DNA of 64,000 bases, taken from contig NZ_RCCE01000003.1 of NCBI RefSeq assembly GCF_003663885.1, positions 483,501 to 547,500 of the forward strand. The letters are read 5' to 3'. The DNA is from Litoreibacter meonggei (GTDB taxonomy: Bacteria; Pseudomonadota; Alphaproteobacteria; Rhodobacterales; Rhodobacteraceae). The notes beneath the pieces were generated by a model. The model searched no databases. It saw nothing but the letters and a program-made list of their open reading frames with translations, and was not told the DNA's origin. The position numbers and the translations under genes were made by a program. Positions 26,387-35,350 of the stretch are shown here, piece by piece. The stretch's first letter is position 1, and each line of letters begins with the position of its first letter.

Positions 26387-27345
26387 TCTTCCAGCGCCGC
26401 ATCGCGCAACCCTGCTGCTTCATCTTCCGAATAGAACAGCGCCTGCGCAGGCATATCCAACTTCTTGAACCCGTCCGGCAGCTTGTCCGCGTCCAGTTTC
26501 GCGGGGAAGGACCAATTGGCGGTCGGAATCATCGACTGAAACGTCTCCGACAACACGAAATCCATGAACGCCTGCGCCAGTTCCGGCTGCTTAGAGCCTT
26601 TCACCTGCGCCGCCAACTCCGTCATGAAGTAGTGGCCTTCGTCGAAAATCGCCGCCCGCTTGGTTTCATCCTCTTCCGCGATGATGTGGTAGGCGGGGGA
26701 CGTCGTGTAGCTCAGCACCATGTCCGCCTCGCCATCGGTGAACATGCCATAGCTTTCCGACCAGCCTTTGGTCACGGTCAAAGTCTTGCGCGCCAGCTTG
26801 TTGAACGCCTCCTGACTGTCGTCGCCATAAACCGATTTCACCCACAGCATCAAAGCCAAGCCAGAGATCGAGCTGCGCGGGTCCTGCAACACCACCTTGG
26901 TGTCCTCATCCGCCAAAAAAGCATCAAACGTGGTCGGCGCATCAGCCATTTTCTCGGTGTTGTAGATGAACGCAGTATGCCCCCAGTTGAACGGCAAGAA
27001 CACGTCATCCGTCCACTCGATCGGCAGCGTCAGGTCGCTGGTATCCTGCTCGTGGGGCAGGAATAGACCCGTTTCGCGGGCCTTCTTGGTGACATCGGTA
27101 TTCAACCCGATCACCACATCCGCCTTGGTTCTCTCGCCTTCCAAAAGCAAGCGTGGCAGCACGTCACCCGCCACGTATTTCACGTCGCAAGCACACGTCT
27201 CTTCAAACGCCGCTTCAATCTTCGGGCCGGGGCCCCATTCGCTGGTAAAGTAGTCAGGCGCATAGATCGTCAGCACGGGCTTATCGTCGGCAAATGCCGA
27301 AGTAGCCAGAGCAATCAGTCCTACGCTCAGAAGGGTCTTTTTCAT
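26362..27345 (-). CDS. thiB: thiamine-binding periplasmic protein
   Basis: 327 residues from ATG 27345, with a signal peptide ending AFAD (MKKTLLSVGLIALATSAFAD). Family stretches include LTIYAPDYFTSEWGPGP, VIGLNTDVTKKARETGLF, PFNWGHTAFIYNTEKM and DPRSSISGLALMLWVKSVYG, all matching TbpA/ThiB. The longer frame to 27393 begins inside the riboswitch region and is rejected. GGAGG sits 7 bases before the ATG. Captures thiamine, TMP or TPP for ThiPQ. Confidence 0.95.
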   Translation of the reverse strand: MKKTLLSVGLIALATSAFADDKPVLTIYAPDYFTSEWGPGPKIEAAFEETCACDVKYVAGDVLPRLLLEGERTKADVVIGLNTDVTKKARETGLFLPHEQDTSDLTLPIEWTDDVFLPFNWGHTAFIYNTEKMADAPTTFDAFLADEDTKVVLQDPRSSISGLALMLWVKSVYGDDSQEAFNKLARKTLTVTKGWSESYGMFTDGEADMVLSYTTSPAYHIIAEEDETKRAAIFDEGHYFMTELAAQVKGSKQPELAQAFMDFVLSETFQSMIPTANWSFPAKLDADKLPDGFKKLDMPAQALFYSEDEAAGLRDAALEEWLSAFSQ

Positions 27346-27392
27346 CTCATTCCTCCAAAACGACGGACGGAGTGGGGAGTGAGAGCATCTCA

Positions 27393-27475
27393 AACCTTCC
27401 CTCCGCCGGTCTTAACCGGTTCAGGTTCAACGGGTCAGCTTGCGCTATCTCAGCCAATGAAGGCCCCCCGAGGTA
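27393..27475 (-). promoter_or_regulatory. TPP riboswitch (THI element) upstream of thiBPQ
   Basis: The minus strand shows the aptamer landmarks in order: ACCT and GGGGGGCC of the 5' side, GGCTGAGATAGC (CUGAGA core), CTGACCCGTTGAACCTGA (ACCCGUUGAACCUGA core), an AACCGGTTAAGACCGG hairpin and GGCGGAGGGAAGGT closing P1. The thiB start is about 50 bases downstream. TCTCACTCC (27376-27384) can pair imperfectly with GGAG and TGAGA around the ribosome site at 27347-27356, so translational control is likely; this pairing is my inference. Confidence 0.95.
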
Positions 27476-27572
27476 TCGTGATATCTAAGCCCCAACCCGC
27501 GCATCGGCAAGGCGAAAGGTCTTGAGGGGGGCGTTGTGCCTCGCTAGACCTCTGACAAAAGGGAGACGCCCC

Positions 27573-28667
27573 ATGTCGATGAACAGCTTTGGCCATCTTT
27601 TCCGCGTGACCACTTGGGGCGAAAGCCACGGGCCGGCGCTTGGCGCGACCGTCGACGGCTGCCCTCCGGGTGTGCCTTTGACGGCCGAGATGATTCAAGT
27701 TTGGCTCGACAAGCGCAAACCCGGTCAAAACAAATACACCACCCAGCGCCGCGAGGCCGATGAGGTGCGTATCCTGTCTGGCGTGTTTGAGGGCGTCACC
27801 ACCGGAACACCGATCCAGTTAATGATCGAAAACACCGACCAACGCTCCAAAGATTACGGCGATATCGTCGAGAAATTCCGTCCCGGCCATGCCGACATTA
27901 CCTATTGGACCAAATACGGCATCCGCGACTATCGCGGCGGCGGGCGCTCCTCTGCCCGCGAAACTGCGGCCCGCGTTGCAGCTGGTGGCGTTGCACGTGA
28001 GGCGATCAAAATGCTGGCGCCTGATCTGAAGATCACCGGCTTCATGGTTCAGATGGGCGAGCATAAAGCCGACAACCGTGACATGGACCAGATCGACCAG
28101 AACCCGTTCTGGGTTCCTGACGCCGAGGCCGCTAAGACGTGGGCCGACTATCTGGACGGCCTGCGCAAGTCCGGCAGTTCCGTCGGCGCTATGATCGAAG
28201 TCATCGCCCAAAACGCCCCTGCGGGGCTAGGCGCACCCGTTTATGCCAAGTTAGACACTGATTTGTCCGCCGCCATGATGTCGATCAACGCGGTCAAAGG
28301 CGTCGAAATCGGCGCAGGAATGCAAGCCGCCATGCTCACCGGAGAGGCCAACGCGGACGAGATCAGCATGGGGCCGGACGGCCCCGTCTACAGCTCCAAC
28401 CACGCAGGCGGCATCTTGGGCGGCATCTCCACTGGCCAAGACATTGTCGTGCGCTTCGCCGTGAAGCCCACAAGCTCGATCCTCACCACCCGCAAGACCA
28501 TCACCAAATCCGGCGAGAACACCGAGATTATCACCAAAGGCCGCCACGACCCCTGCGTCGGCATCCGCGCCGTTCCCGTGGGCGAGGCCATGATGGCCTG
28601 CGTGATCCTTGACCACATGCTGCTACACCGTGGGCAAATCGGCTCTAACCAAGGAAAAATCGGCTAG
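27573..28667 (+). CDS. aroC: chorismate synthase
   Basis: 364 residues from ATG 27573 ([20 protein letters not shown]), with GGGAG upstream. It converts EPSP to chorismate with reduced FMN as cofactor, the last step of the shikimate pathway. Family signatures seen: [53 protein letters not shown] and [10 protein letters not shown]. Full length. It overlaps the 3' end of the opposite-strand transporter gene by 4 bases. Confidence 0.97.
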   Translation: MSMNSFGHLFRVTTWGESHGPALGATVDGCPPGVPLTAEMIQVWLDKRKPGQNKYTTQRREADEVRILSGVFEGVTTGTPIQLMIENTDQRSKDYGDIVEKFRPGHADITYWTKYGIRDYRGGGRSSARETAARVAAGGVAREAIKMLAPDLKITGFMVQMGEHKADNRDMDQIDQNPFWVPDAEAAKTWADYLDGLRKSGSSVGAMIEVIAQNAPAGLGAPVYAKLDTDLSAAMMSINAVKGVEIGAGMQAAMLTGEANADEISMGPDGPVYSSNHAGGILGGISTGQDIVVRFAVKPTSSILTTRKTITKSGENTEIITKGRHDPCVGIRAVPVGEAMMACVILDHMLLHRGQIGSNQGKIG

Positions 28668-29533
28668 ATTATCTTCTGCTTCGCCAGTTGCACCGCAAGA
28701 ATGCCACCGGCGATGATGAGCACGCCGATCAGGTCGACCCGTCCGATACTCTCGCCTAGCAGAACCGCCGCGATCCCAACCCCGAATACTGGGTTGAGGA
28801 AGTGGAAGGTCGATGCTTTCACCGCCCCCACACGGCCCACCAGCATAAACCAGACCCATGTCGCCAACAAACCGGGTACCAGCGTGGTGTAAACGAATGC
28901 CACGATCCAAGTCGGACTCAAGGTTACGTCCCATGTCTCCAACGGCACAGCGACGGCAAATAGGCAGGCCGAGCCCACCAGCATTTGCAACCCGACAATC
29001 ATCAAAACGTTTCCGCCCGAGGCCGCACCCTTCACCGACAAGGTCGCAAAGGTCAGCGCCATGGCCCCGACCAAGCAGAACACCACGCCCAAAACATCGA
29101 CGCCGCCACTGATCCGGCTGCCCATAATCAGCACAACGCCCGCGATCCCCGCAACCAATCCGATCATGCCCATCAGCGGAACACGATCCTTGAACACCAG
29201 CCATCCTACCAATGCCACCAACAGCGGCATGGTCGAGGCAATAATCGCCGCCAGCGAGGCTTCGATCCATTGCATGGCGACGAAATTTAGACCCAGATAC
29301 AGCGCATTTTGGCAAATCCCGAAGATCCACGTCGCCCGCCACTGCGCACGGCTCAGGCTCCACGTTTGCCCCAACGCCTTGGCGATCAATATCCCCAACA
29401 GCCCGGACAGCAAAAACCGCAAACTCAGCGAATAAAGCGGCGGCGCGTCGGCGACGATAATCCGCGCCGAGGTGAAGGCGCTGGACCACATCAGCGCGAA
29501 GGCCAGCCCCATAAAAATCGCTTTGATATCCAC
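28664..29533 (-). CDS. EamA/DMT family transporter
   Basis: 289 residues with about ten membrane helices arranged as two EamA repeats, opening (GTG start at 29533) [38 protein letters not shown]. The second repeat runs from about [21 protein letters not shown] to [21 protein letters not shown]. Members export amino acids, nucleosides or drugs; the substrate is unknown. Single gene, convergent with aroC. Confidence 0.92.
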   Translation of the reverse strand: MDIKAIFMGLAFALMWSSAFTSARIIVADAPPLYSLSLRFLLSGLLGILIAKALGQTWSLSRAQWRATWIFGICQNALYLGLNFVAMQWIEASLAAIIASTMPLLVALVGWLVFKDRVPLMGMIGLVAGIAGVVLIMGSRISGGVDVLGVVFCLVGAMALTFATLSVKGAASGGNVLMIVGLQMLVGSACLFAVAVPLETWDVTLSPTWIVAFVYTTLVPGLLATWVWFMLVGRVGAVKASTFHFLNPVFGVGIAAVLLGESIGRVDLIGVLIIAGGILAVQLAKQKII

Positions 29534-29578
29534 GCCGAAATCCTTGCCCGTTTCGCGGCACTGTCACGCGAATAGGCG

Positions 29579-29610
29579 CAAAAGAAAAGGGCCGCCCGAA
29601 GGCGACCCTT
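29579..29610 (-). terminator. Rho-independent terminator of the HU gene
   Basis: On the minus strand AAGGGTCGCC, a TTCG tetraloop and GGCGGCCCTT form a 10-bp stem with one G-U pair, followed by TTTTC. It lies 23 bases after the HU stop. Confidence 0.92.
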
Positions 29611-29633
29611 AAATCTGTAAACGTATCTGGCGC

Positions 29634-29924
29634 TTAGCCGTTTACGCTATCTTTCAGAGCTTTCGCGATGGTCATTTTGACCACTTTGTCAGCGTCTTTA
29701 GAAATCTGCTCACCAGTGGCGGGGTTGCGAACCATACGTGCCGGACGTTCGCGGCAGTAGATTTTGCCAACGCCGGGCAGGGTCACTGCGCCGCCGCCAG
29801 ATACTTCGCGGGTGATGATTGCGATCAGACCGTCCAAGGAAGCAGCTGCGCCCTTCTTGTCGGTGCCTGCTTCTTCAGCCAATGCTGCGACCAATTGTGT
29901 CTTGGTCATAGGTTTCGTTGCCAT
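29634..29924 (-). CDS. hup: HU family DNA-binding protein
   Basis: 96 residues. The HU/IHF fold is seen in MTKTQLVAALAEEAGTDKKGA, GGAVTLPGVGKIYCRERPARMVRNPATGEQI (beta arms with the R-NP-TGE signature) and KVVKMTIAKALKDSV. The arm is slightly altered (YCRERPAR rather than KVKERAAR), which resembles the HU version common in roseobacters. Nucleoid protein that bends DNA non-specifically. Own terminator downstream and roughly 130 bases of noncoding DNA upstream of adjoining amn. Confidence 0.94.
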   Translation of the reverse strand: MATKPMTKTQLVAALAEEAGTDKKGAAASLDGLIAIITREVSGGGAVTLPGVGKIYCRERPARMVRNPATGEQISKDADKVVKMTIAKALKDSVNG

Positions 29925-30056
29925 GAGCTCTGCTCCCTCTCTATTACCCCACCTTTGGGGTGTTATCGCGAGAACCTAACTGAATATTGCGGGGCCGCAC
30001 AACAATTAGTGTGCGAAAACCCCTTCTTTTTCGTGTTTTTTGCAGTTTCCCTAGGG

Positions 30057-31541
30057 TTAAAGGAAGGCAGTTTCGGCAAAACTGCGCAATTTCCGCGAAT
30101 GGAGGCGCTCCAACGGCATTTCCCGCAGATGCTCCATCGCCCGAATTCCGATCAACAAATGCCGTGAAACCTGCGTTTTATAGAAGTCTGACGCCATTCC
30201 GGGCAGCTTCAATTCCCCATGCAGCGGCTTGTCGGACACACATAGCAACGTCCCGTATGGCACACGGAACCGGAACCCGTTCGCGGCAATCGTCGCGCTC
30301 TCCATATCCAGCGCAATCGCGCGGGATTGGCTTAGCCGTTGCACCGGTCCGGACTGGTCGCGCAACTCCCAGTTGCGGTTATCAATCGTCGCAACCGTTC
30401 CCGTCCGCATGATCCGCTTCAAATCGAATCCCTCGAACTGCGTGACCTCGGCCACGCTCTTCTCCAACGCAATCTGAATCTCCGCCAGCGCCGGAATTGG
30501 CACCCAAACAGGCAGGTCATCGTCCAGCACGTGATCCTCGCGCAAGTAAGCATGTGCCAGCACGAAATCACCCAGACTTTGGGAGTTCCGCAAGCCCGCA
30601 CAATGCCCCACCATCAGCCACGCATGAGGCCGCAAAACCGCGATGTGGTCCGTCGCTGTTTTGGCATTAGACGGCCCGACCCCGATATTCACCAAAGTAA
30701 TGCCAGAGCCATGCTTGCGCTTCAGGTGATAGGTCGGCATCTGCGGCGTTTTCTCGTTTGTGGGAATAACTCCCTCCGCGTCCGTCAGCACATGGTTCCC
30801 CGTGCTCACGAACGCCGTGTACCCGCTGTCGGGGTCGGCCAGCATCTGCCGCGCGTAGGCTTCGAACTCCTCAACGTAGAACTGGTAGTTCGTGAACAAA
30901 ACGTGGTTCTGGAAATGCTCCGCCGCCGTCGCCGTATAATGCGACAAGCGCGCCAGTGAATAGTCGATGCGCTGCGCCGTAAAGGGTGCCAGCGGCGCGG
31001 GAACATCCGCCATCTCTTTGAGCGTACCATTCACGATGTCATCATTCGTCGTCGCCAAATCCGGCACGTCGAACACATCACGCAAAGTGAAGTCCATCGC
31101 CCCGTCTTGCGGCACCGTCAGGTCGGTCGCGTTCGCCACGGCGAAGTGCATCGGCATCGGGGTCGTAGACACGCCGATCTCGACTGATATCCCGTGATTA
31201 TCGACCAACAGCTGAATCTGCTGCTCCAAATAGTATTGAAACAGGTCGGGCCGCGTGACCGTCGTCGAATAGGTCCCGGGCTGGGCCACGTGACCAAAGC
31301 TCAGGCGGCTGTCGATCTTCGCAAAACTCTGCGTGGTGATTCTGATCTCCGGATAAAAAGCGCGATAGCGTTCGGCGGGCGGATTGCCCTCAAGGCTGTC
31401 GCGAAACCGTTCGATCAGGAAAGACGTGGCGACTTCGTAAATCTCGCACAGGCGCTGCACCGCTGCTTTTGGATTGCTGAAAAGCTCCGCAGCCGGCGTG
31501 TCAGGGGTGCGGATAGGTAAATTGGCATCAATGCCGTTCAT
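30057..31541 (-). CDS. amn: AMP nucleosidase
   Basis: 494 residues. Hydrolyses AMP to adenine and ribose 5-phosphate. The N-terminal AMP-nucleosidase-specific domain (about residues 1-190, RFRDSLEGNPPAERYRAFYPEIRITTQ) is followed by a nucleoside phosphorylase-like catalytic domain (VNIGVGPSNAKTATDHIAVLRPHAWLMVGHCAGLRNSQ, then ALDMESATIAANGFRFRVPYGTLLCVSDKPLHGE). Overlaps the adenine deaminase gene by an ATGA junction, so the adenine it makes can be passed to the neighbouring enzyme. Confidence 0.96.
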   Translation of the reverse strand: MNGIDANLPIRTPDTPAAELFSNPKAAVQRLCEIYEVATSFLIERFRDSLEGNPPAERYRAFYPEIRITTQSFAKIDSRLSFGHVAQPGTYSTTVTRPDLFQYYLEQQIQLLVDNHGISVEIGVSTTPMPMHFAVANATDLTVPQDGAMDFTLRDVFDVPDLATTNDDIVNGTLKEMADVPAPLAPFTAQRIDYSLARLSHYTATAAEHFQNHVLFTNYQFYVEEFEAYARQMLADPDSGYTAFVSTGNHVLTDAEGVIPTNEKTPQMPTYHLKRKHGSGITLVNIGVGPSNAKTATDHIAVLRPHAWLMVGHCAGLRNSQSLGDFVLAHAYLREDHVLDDDLPVWVPIPALAEIQIALEKSVAEVTQFEGFDLKRIMRTGTVATIDNRNWELRDQSGPVQRLSQSRAIALDMESATIAANGFRFRVPYGTLLCVSDKPLHGELKLPGMASDFYKTQVSRHLLIGIRAMEHLREMPLERLHSRKLRSFAETAFL

Positions 31542-33340
31542 TGAGTTTCCTCTATCAATTCTGTCAGTTCAAATTTGGTCACGTCCACCAGCCCCAGATC
31601 GGATATCCGAAGCGATGGAATGACCACGAGCGCCAGCAGCGAGTGCTGCATATACGCGTTGTTCAATGTGCAGCCGCAGGCCTGCATGGCCGCGACCATC
31701 TGGTCAGCCTTGGCGGCAACTTCCTTGGCGGGCCGATCGGACATAAGTCCCGCAATCGGCAATTCGACCAATGCCAGTTCTTCGCCACCTTTCCAAACGG
31801 TGACCCCGCCGCCAACCTCAGCCAAGCGGTTCGCCGCCAGTGCCATCTGCGCACGGTCGGTGCCGACCACGATCATGTGGTGGCTGTCATGCGCCACGGT
31901 CGAGGCCATCGCCATGTTGCCTTCATACCCGAACCCCTCCACCAGTGCATTAACCACGTCGCCGGTGCCTCTGTGGCGTTCCACCAGAGCGATTTGGCAA
32001 ACAGCACCTTCCGGCTCCAACAGACCCTGTTTCACTGCAATCGTGCGTTTTAGTGCTTCCGTGGGTGCTTGATTCTCGACCACACCAATCACCTTGGCCG
32101 TAACCGTCTCCACCCCGTCAGGTGCCTTAATCTCGAAATCAGCTCCGCTCAACTCACGCCCCAAATGCACCGTCTGCCGCGCATCCTCCGGCCAGTCCAG
32201 ATGCGGGCAGGTCACGGTAATCTCACCCGCCTCCGCCACGATACGCCCCTGTGCAATCACCCGCTCAATCGGCAGGTCTCGCAGATCAGACGTCACGATC
32301 AAGTCCGCTCGCCGCCCCGGCGCGATGGAGCCCAACTCTCTTTCCAACCCGAAATGGGTCGCGGTGTTGATCGTCGCCATCTGCAACGCCACCAGCGGAT
32401 CACAACCACATTCAATCGCATGACGCACCACGCGGTTCATATGGCCGTCATTCACCAAGGTGCCAGAATGGCAATCATCCGTGCACAGGATGAAATTCCG
32501 CGAATCCAGCCCCTTTTCCGTCACAGCCGTGATCTGCGTCTCCACGTCATACCAAGCCGAGCCCAGCCGCATCATCGACCGCATCCCCTGCCGCACCCGC
32601 GCAATCGCATCCGCCTCGCAGGTGCCTTCGTGGTCATCCGCAGGTCCGCCAGCGGCATAAGCATGAAAGTCAGGCCCCAAATCAGGCGAGGCATAATGCC
32701 CACCCACGGTTTTCCCCGCGTTCTGGGTCGCCGCAATCTCTGCCAACATCTGCTGACTGCCATTCACTACCCCGGGGAAATTCATCATCTCCCCCAGCCC
32801 GATAATACCGGGCCATGTCATAGCCTCGGCCACGTCATCAGGGCCAATCTCATACCCCGTCGTCTCCAACCCAGGGGCGGACGGCGCGCAGCTTGGCATC
32901 TGCGTATAGATCGAAATCGGCTGGATTAGAGCCTCGTCATGCATCAGCTTCACGCCCCGAAGCCCCAACACATTGGCAATCTCGTGCGGGTCGGTGAACA
33001 TCGTCGTCGTGCCATGGGGGATCACCGCGCTGGCAAATTCTGCGGGGGTCAGCATGCCCGATTCAATATGCATGTGCCCGTCGCACAGCCCCGGAATCAG
33101 GTAACGCCCGCCCAGCTCGATCACATCGGTATCCGGCCCGACGCAATGCCCAGCGTCCGGCCCAACATAGGCAAACCGCCCGGCACTGATGGCAACTTGC
33201 CAGCCGTCCAGCACCTCTCGCGTATGTACATTAACGACTTTTCCGCCACGCAGAACCGTGTCCGCAGGCGCACGACCAGCCGCAACGGCAACCAAGGTTG
33301 CAGCGCTGTCGGCCCATGATTTGAGGGGTTGGTGTTCCAT
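31538..33340 (-). CDS. ade: adenine deaminase
   Basis: 600 residues from ATG 33340 (MEHQPLKSW), close to the usual family length; an ATG at 33394 would add 18 residues and cannot be excluded, since neither has a strong ribosome site. Amidohydrolase metal site GLCDGHMHIESG, then TDPHEIANVLG and ILCTDDCHSGTLVNDGHMNR are the Ade signatures. Deaminates adenine to hypoxanthine with ammonia release. Co-translated with amn, forming an AMP to adenine to hypoxanthine salvage route. Confidence 0.94.
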   Translation of the reverse strand: MEHQPLKSWADSAATLVAVAAGRAPADTVLRGGKVVNVHTREVLDGWQVAISAGRFAYVGPDAGHCVGPDTDVIELGGRYLIPGLCDGHMHIESGMLTPAEFASAVIPHGTTTMFTDPHEIANVLGLRGVKLMHDEALIQPISIYTQMPSCAPSAPGLETTGYEIGPDDVAEAMTWPGIIGLGEMMNFPGVVNGSQQMLAEIAATQNAGKTVGGHYASPDLGPDFHAYAAGGPADDHEGTCEADAIARVRQGMRSMMRLGSAWYDVETQITAVTEKGLDSRNFILCTDDCHSGTLVNDGHMNRVVRHAIECGCDPLVALQMATINTATHFGLERELGSIAPGRRADLIVTSDLRDLPIERVIAQGRIVAEAGEITVTCPHLDWPEDARQTVHLGRELSGADFEIKAPDGVETVTAKVIGVVENQAPTEALKRTIAVKQGLLEPEGAVCQIALVERHRGTGDVVNALVEGFGYEGNMAMASTVAHDSHHMIVVGTDRAQMALAANRLAEVGGGVTVWKGGEELALVELPIAGLMSDRPAKEVAAKADQMVAAMQACGCTLNNAYMQHSLLALVVIPSLRISDLGLVDVTKFELTELIEETQ

Positions 33341-33440
33341 GTTCCAATTGTCCAGACTTTGAACGCGGGTGCAAGTCGCAAAATCGCTAGTCATATCGCG
33401 CCCAAAATGCCTTACTTGCCCAAAGTGAAAGGGGCATGAC

Positions 33441-34190
33441 ATGGACGGAACACACGCAAACATCGAACACTGGGCGGAGCGGGTCGACCTAGCCGCCGCC
33501 TTCCGCTGGACCGCGCGGCTGAATATGCACGAGGGCGTGTCCAACCACTTCTCCTTCGCGATCAATGACGATGGCACCAAGTTTCTGATGAACCCCAATC
33601 AGGTGCATTTCTCGCGGATCAAGGCCTCCGACATGCTGGTGATCGACGCCAACGATCCCGACACGCTAAAAGGCCCTAATGCGCCTGATCCCACGGCTTG
33701 GGGCCTGCATGGCGGTCTGCACCGCCACTGCCCGCACGCCCGTTGCGCGATGCATATCCATTCCATCCACGCCACGGTTCTTGCCTGTCTGGAGGACAAA
33801 GTCCTCCCCCCGCTCGACCAAAACGCAGCGATGTTCTACGACCGTCAGGTGGTCGACGACAGTTACGGCGGACTCGCCTTCGAGGAGGAGGGCGAGCGTT
33901 GCGCCCAACTGTTCATCGACCCGAAAAAAAAGGTCATGATCATGGGCAATCACGGCATCATGGTTATCGGCGACACCGTGGCCGACACCTTCAACCGAAT
34001 GTATTTCTTCGAGCGCGCCTGCGAGGTCTACATCCGCGCGCTGCAAACAGGCCGCCCCCTGTCGATCCTGCCCGACGACATCGCCGCCAAAACCGCCGAT
34101 GAAATCGAAAACTACCCCGAACAGGACATCCGCCACTTGGCCGAACTCAAGGCCATTCTCGACACTGAACAACCGGATTACGCAACCTGA
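33441..34190 (+). CDS. class II aldolase/adducin family protein
   Basis: 249 residues. The class II aldolase fold shows as VDLAAAFRWTARLNMHEGVSNHFS, then the zinc-binding AMHIHSIHAT and the later MGNHGIMVIG, which supply the usual three histidines. The family includes fuculose-phosphate aldolase, ribulose-phosphate epimerase and decarboxylating or dehydratase-like members; the reaction here is unknown. First of four tightly packed genes with an acyl-CoA dehydrogenase, an NDP-forming CoA ligase and a crotonase, so it probably acts on an intermediate of that CoA pathway. Stop and next ATG overlap by one base. Confidence 0.88.
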   Translation: MDGTHANIEHWAERVDLAAAFRWTARLNMHEGVSNHFSFAINDDGTKFLMNPNQVHFSRIKASDMLVIDANDPDTLKGPNAPDPTAWGLHGGLHRHCPHARCAMHIHSIHATVLACLEDKVLPPLDQNAAMFYDRQVVDDSYGGLAFEEEGERCAQLFIDPKKKVMIMGNHGIMVIGDTVADTFNRMYFFERACEVYIRALQTGRPLSILPDDIAAKTADEIENYPEQDIRHLAELKAILDTEQPDYAT

Positions 34191-35350
34191 TGCAATATGG
34201 CCTGAATGAAGAGCAGGAGATGATCGTCTCCACCGTCCGCAGCTTCGTGGAAAAGGAAATCTACCCGCATGAAGAATTGGTGGAGCGTACCGGTGAGGTG
34301 CCGCACGAAATCGCGCAAGACATCAAGAATAAGACCCTAAACCTGGGCTTTTATGCCTGCAACTTCCCCGAAAGTGTCGGCTGCGCAGGTCTCAGCCACC
34401 TCGATTTTGCGCTGGTGGAACGTGAGTTGGGCCGTGGCTCCATGGCGCTCAACCACTTCTTTGGCCGTCCGCAGAACATCCTCATGGCCTGCGAAGGCGA
34501 CCAAAAGGAACGCTACCTCATGCCCGCCGTTCGCGGTGAACGGATGGACGCGCTTGCCATGACAGAACCAGGTGCCGGCTCCGACATTCGCGGCATGAAA
34601 TGCGCCGCCGTCCGCAATGGCGGCGATTGGGTGGTGAACGGGACCAAGCATTTTATCTCCGGCGCGGATCACGCTGACTTCTTCATCGTCTTCATCGCCA
34701 CCGGCGAAGATGACACGCCAAAAGGCCCTAAAAAGCGGATTACGGCCTTTCTTGTCGATCGCGGCACCCCCGGTTTCACCATCCGCGACGGCTACAAATC
34801 CGTGTCCCATCGCGGCTACAAGAACATGATCCTCGATTTCGACGACTGCCGGCTGCCCGACGCACAGGTTCTGGGGCAGGTCGATGGCGGTTTCGAGGTG
34901 ATGAACACATGGCTCTACGCCACCCGCATCACCGTCGCCACCATGTCCGTCGGCCGCGCCCGCCGCGTGTTCGACTACGCGCTAAGCTACGCCGCCGAGC
35001 GGGAGCAATTCGGCCAGCCAATTGGCAAATTCCAAGGCGTCAGTTTCCAGCTTGCCGACATGATCACCGAGATTGATGGTGCCGACCTGCTCACCCTCGC
35101 CGCCGCCGACCTGCTCGACAAAGGCCTTCCGTCGAACCGCGAAATCGCCTCTGCCAAGCTTTACGCCTCCGAAATGCTGGGCCGCGTCACCGATGCCGCG
35201 ATCCAAATTCACGGCGGCATGGGCCTGATGGATGACTTCCCGCTGGAACGTTTCTGGCGCGACGCAAGGGTGGAACGCATCTGGGACGGCACGTCCGAGA
35301 TCCAGCGCCACATCATCAGCCGCGAATTGCTGAGGGCGCTCGGTGCCTGA
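34190..35350 (+). CDS. acyl-CoA dehydrogenase
   Basis: 386 residues, FAD enzyme making an alpha-beta double bond in an acyl-CoA. Signatures seen: LAMTEPGAGSDIRGMKCAAV (FAD-binding), VNGTKHFISGADHADFFIVF, AAEREQFGQPIGKFQGVSFQLADM and the C-terminal IQIHGGMGLMDDFPLERFWRDARVERIWDGTSEIQ, with the catalytic glutamate expected near the end as in short/medium-chain enzymes. The GGMGLMDDFPLER segment resembles crotonobetainyl-CoA reductase-type enzymes as well as ordinary beta-oxidation enzymes. Overlaps the CoA ligase gene by 8 bases. Confidence 0.92.
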   Translation: MQYGLNEEQEMIVSTVRSFVEKEIYPHEELVERTGEVPHEIAQDIKNKTLNLGFYACNFPESVGCAGLSHLDFALVERELGRGSMALNHFFGRPQNILMACEGDQKERYLMPAVRGERMDALAMTEPGAGSDIRGMKCAAVRNGGDWVVNGTKHFISGADHADFFIVFIATGEDDTPKGPKKRITAFLVDRGTPGFTIRDGYKSVSHRGYKNMILDFDDCRLPDAQVLGQVDGGFEVMNTWLYATRITVATMSVGRARRVFDYALSYAAEREQFGQPIGKFQGVSFQLADMITEIDGADLLTLAAADLLDKGLPSNREIASAKLYASEMLGRVTDAAIQIHGGMGLMDDFPLERFWRDARVERIWDGTSEIQRHIISRELLRALGA

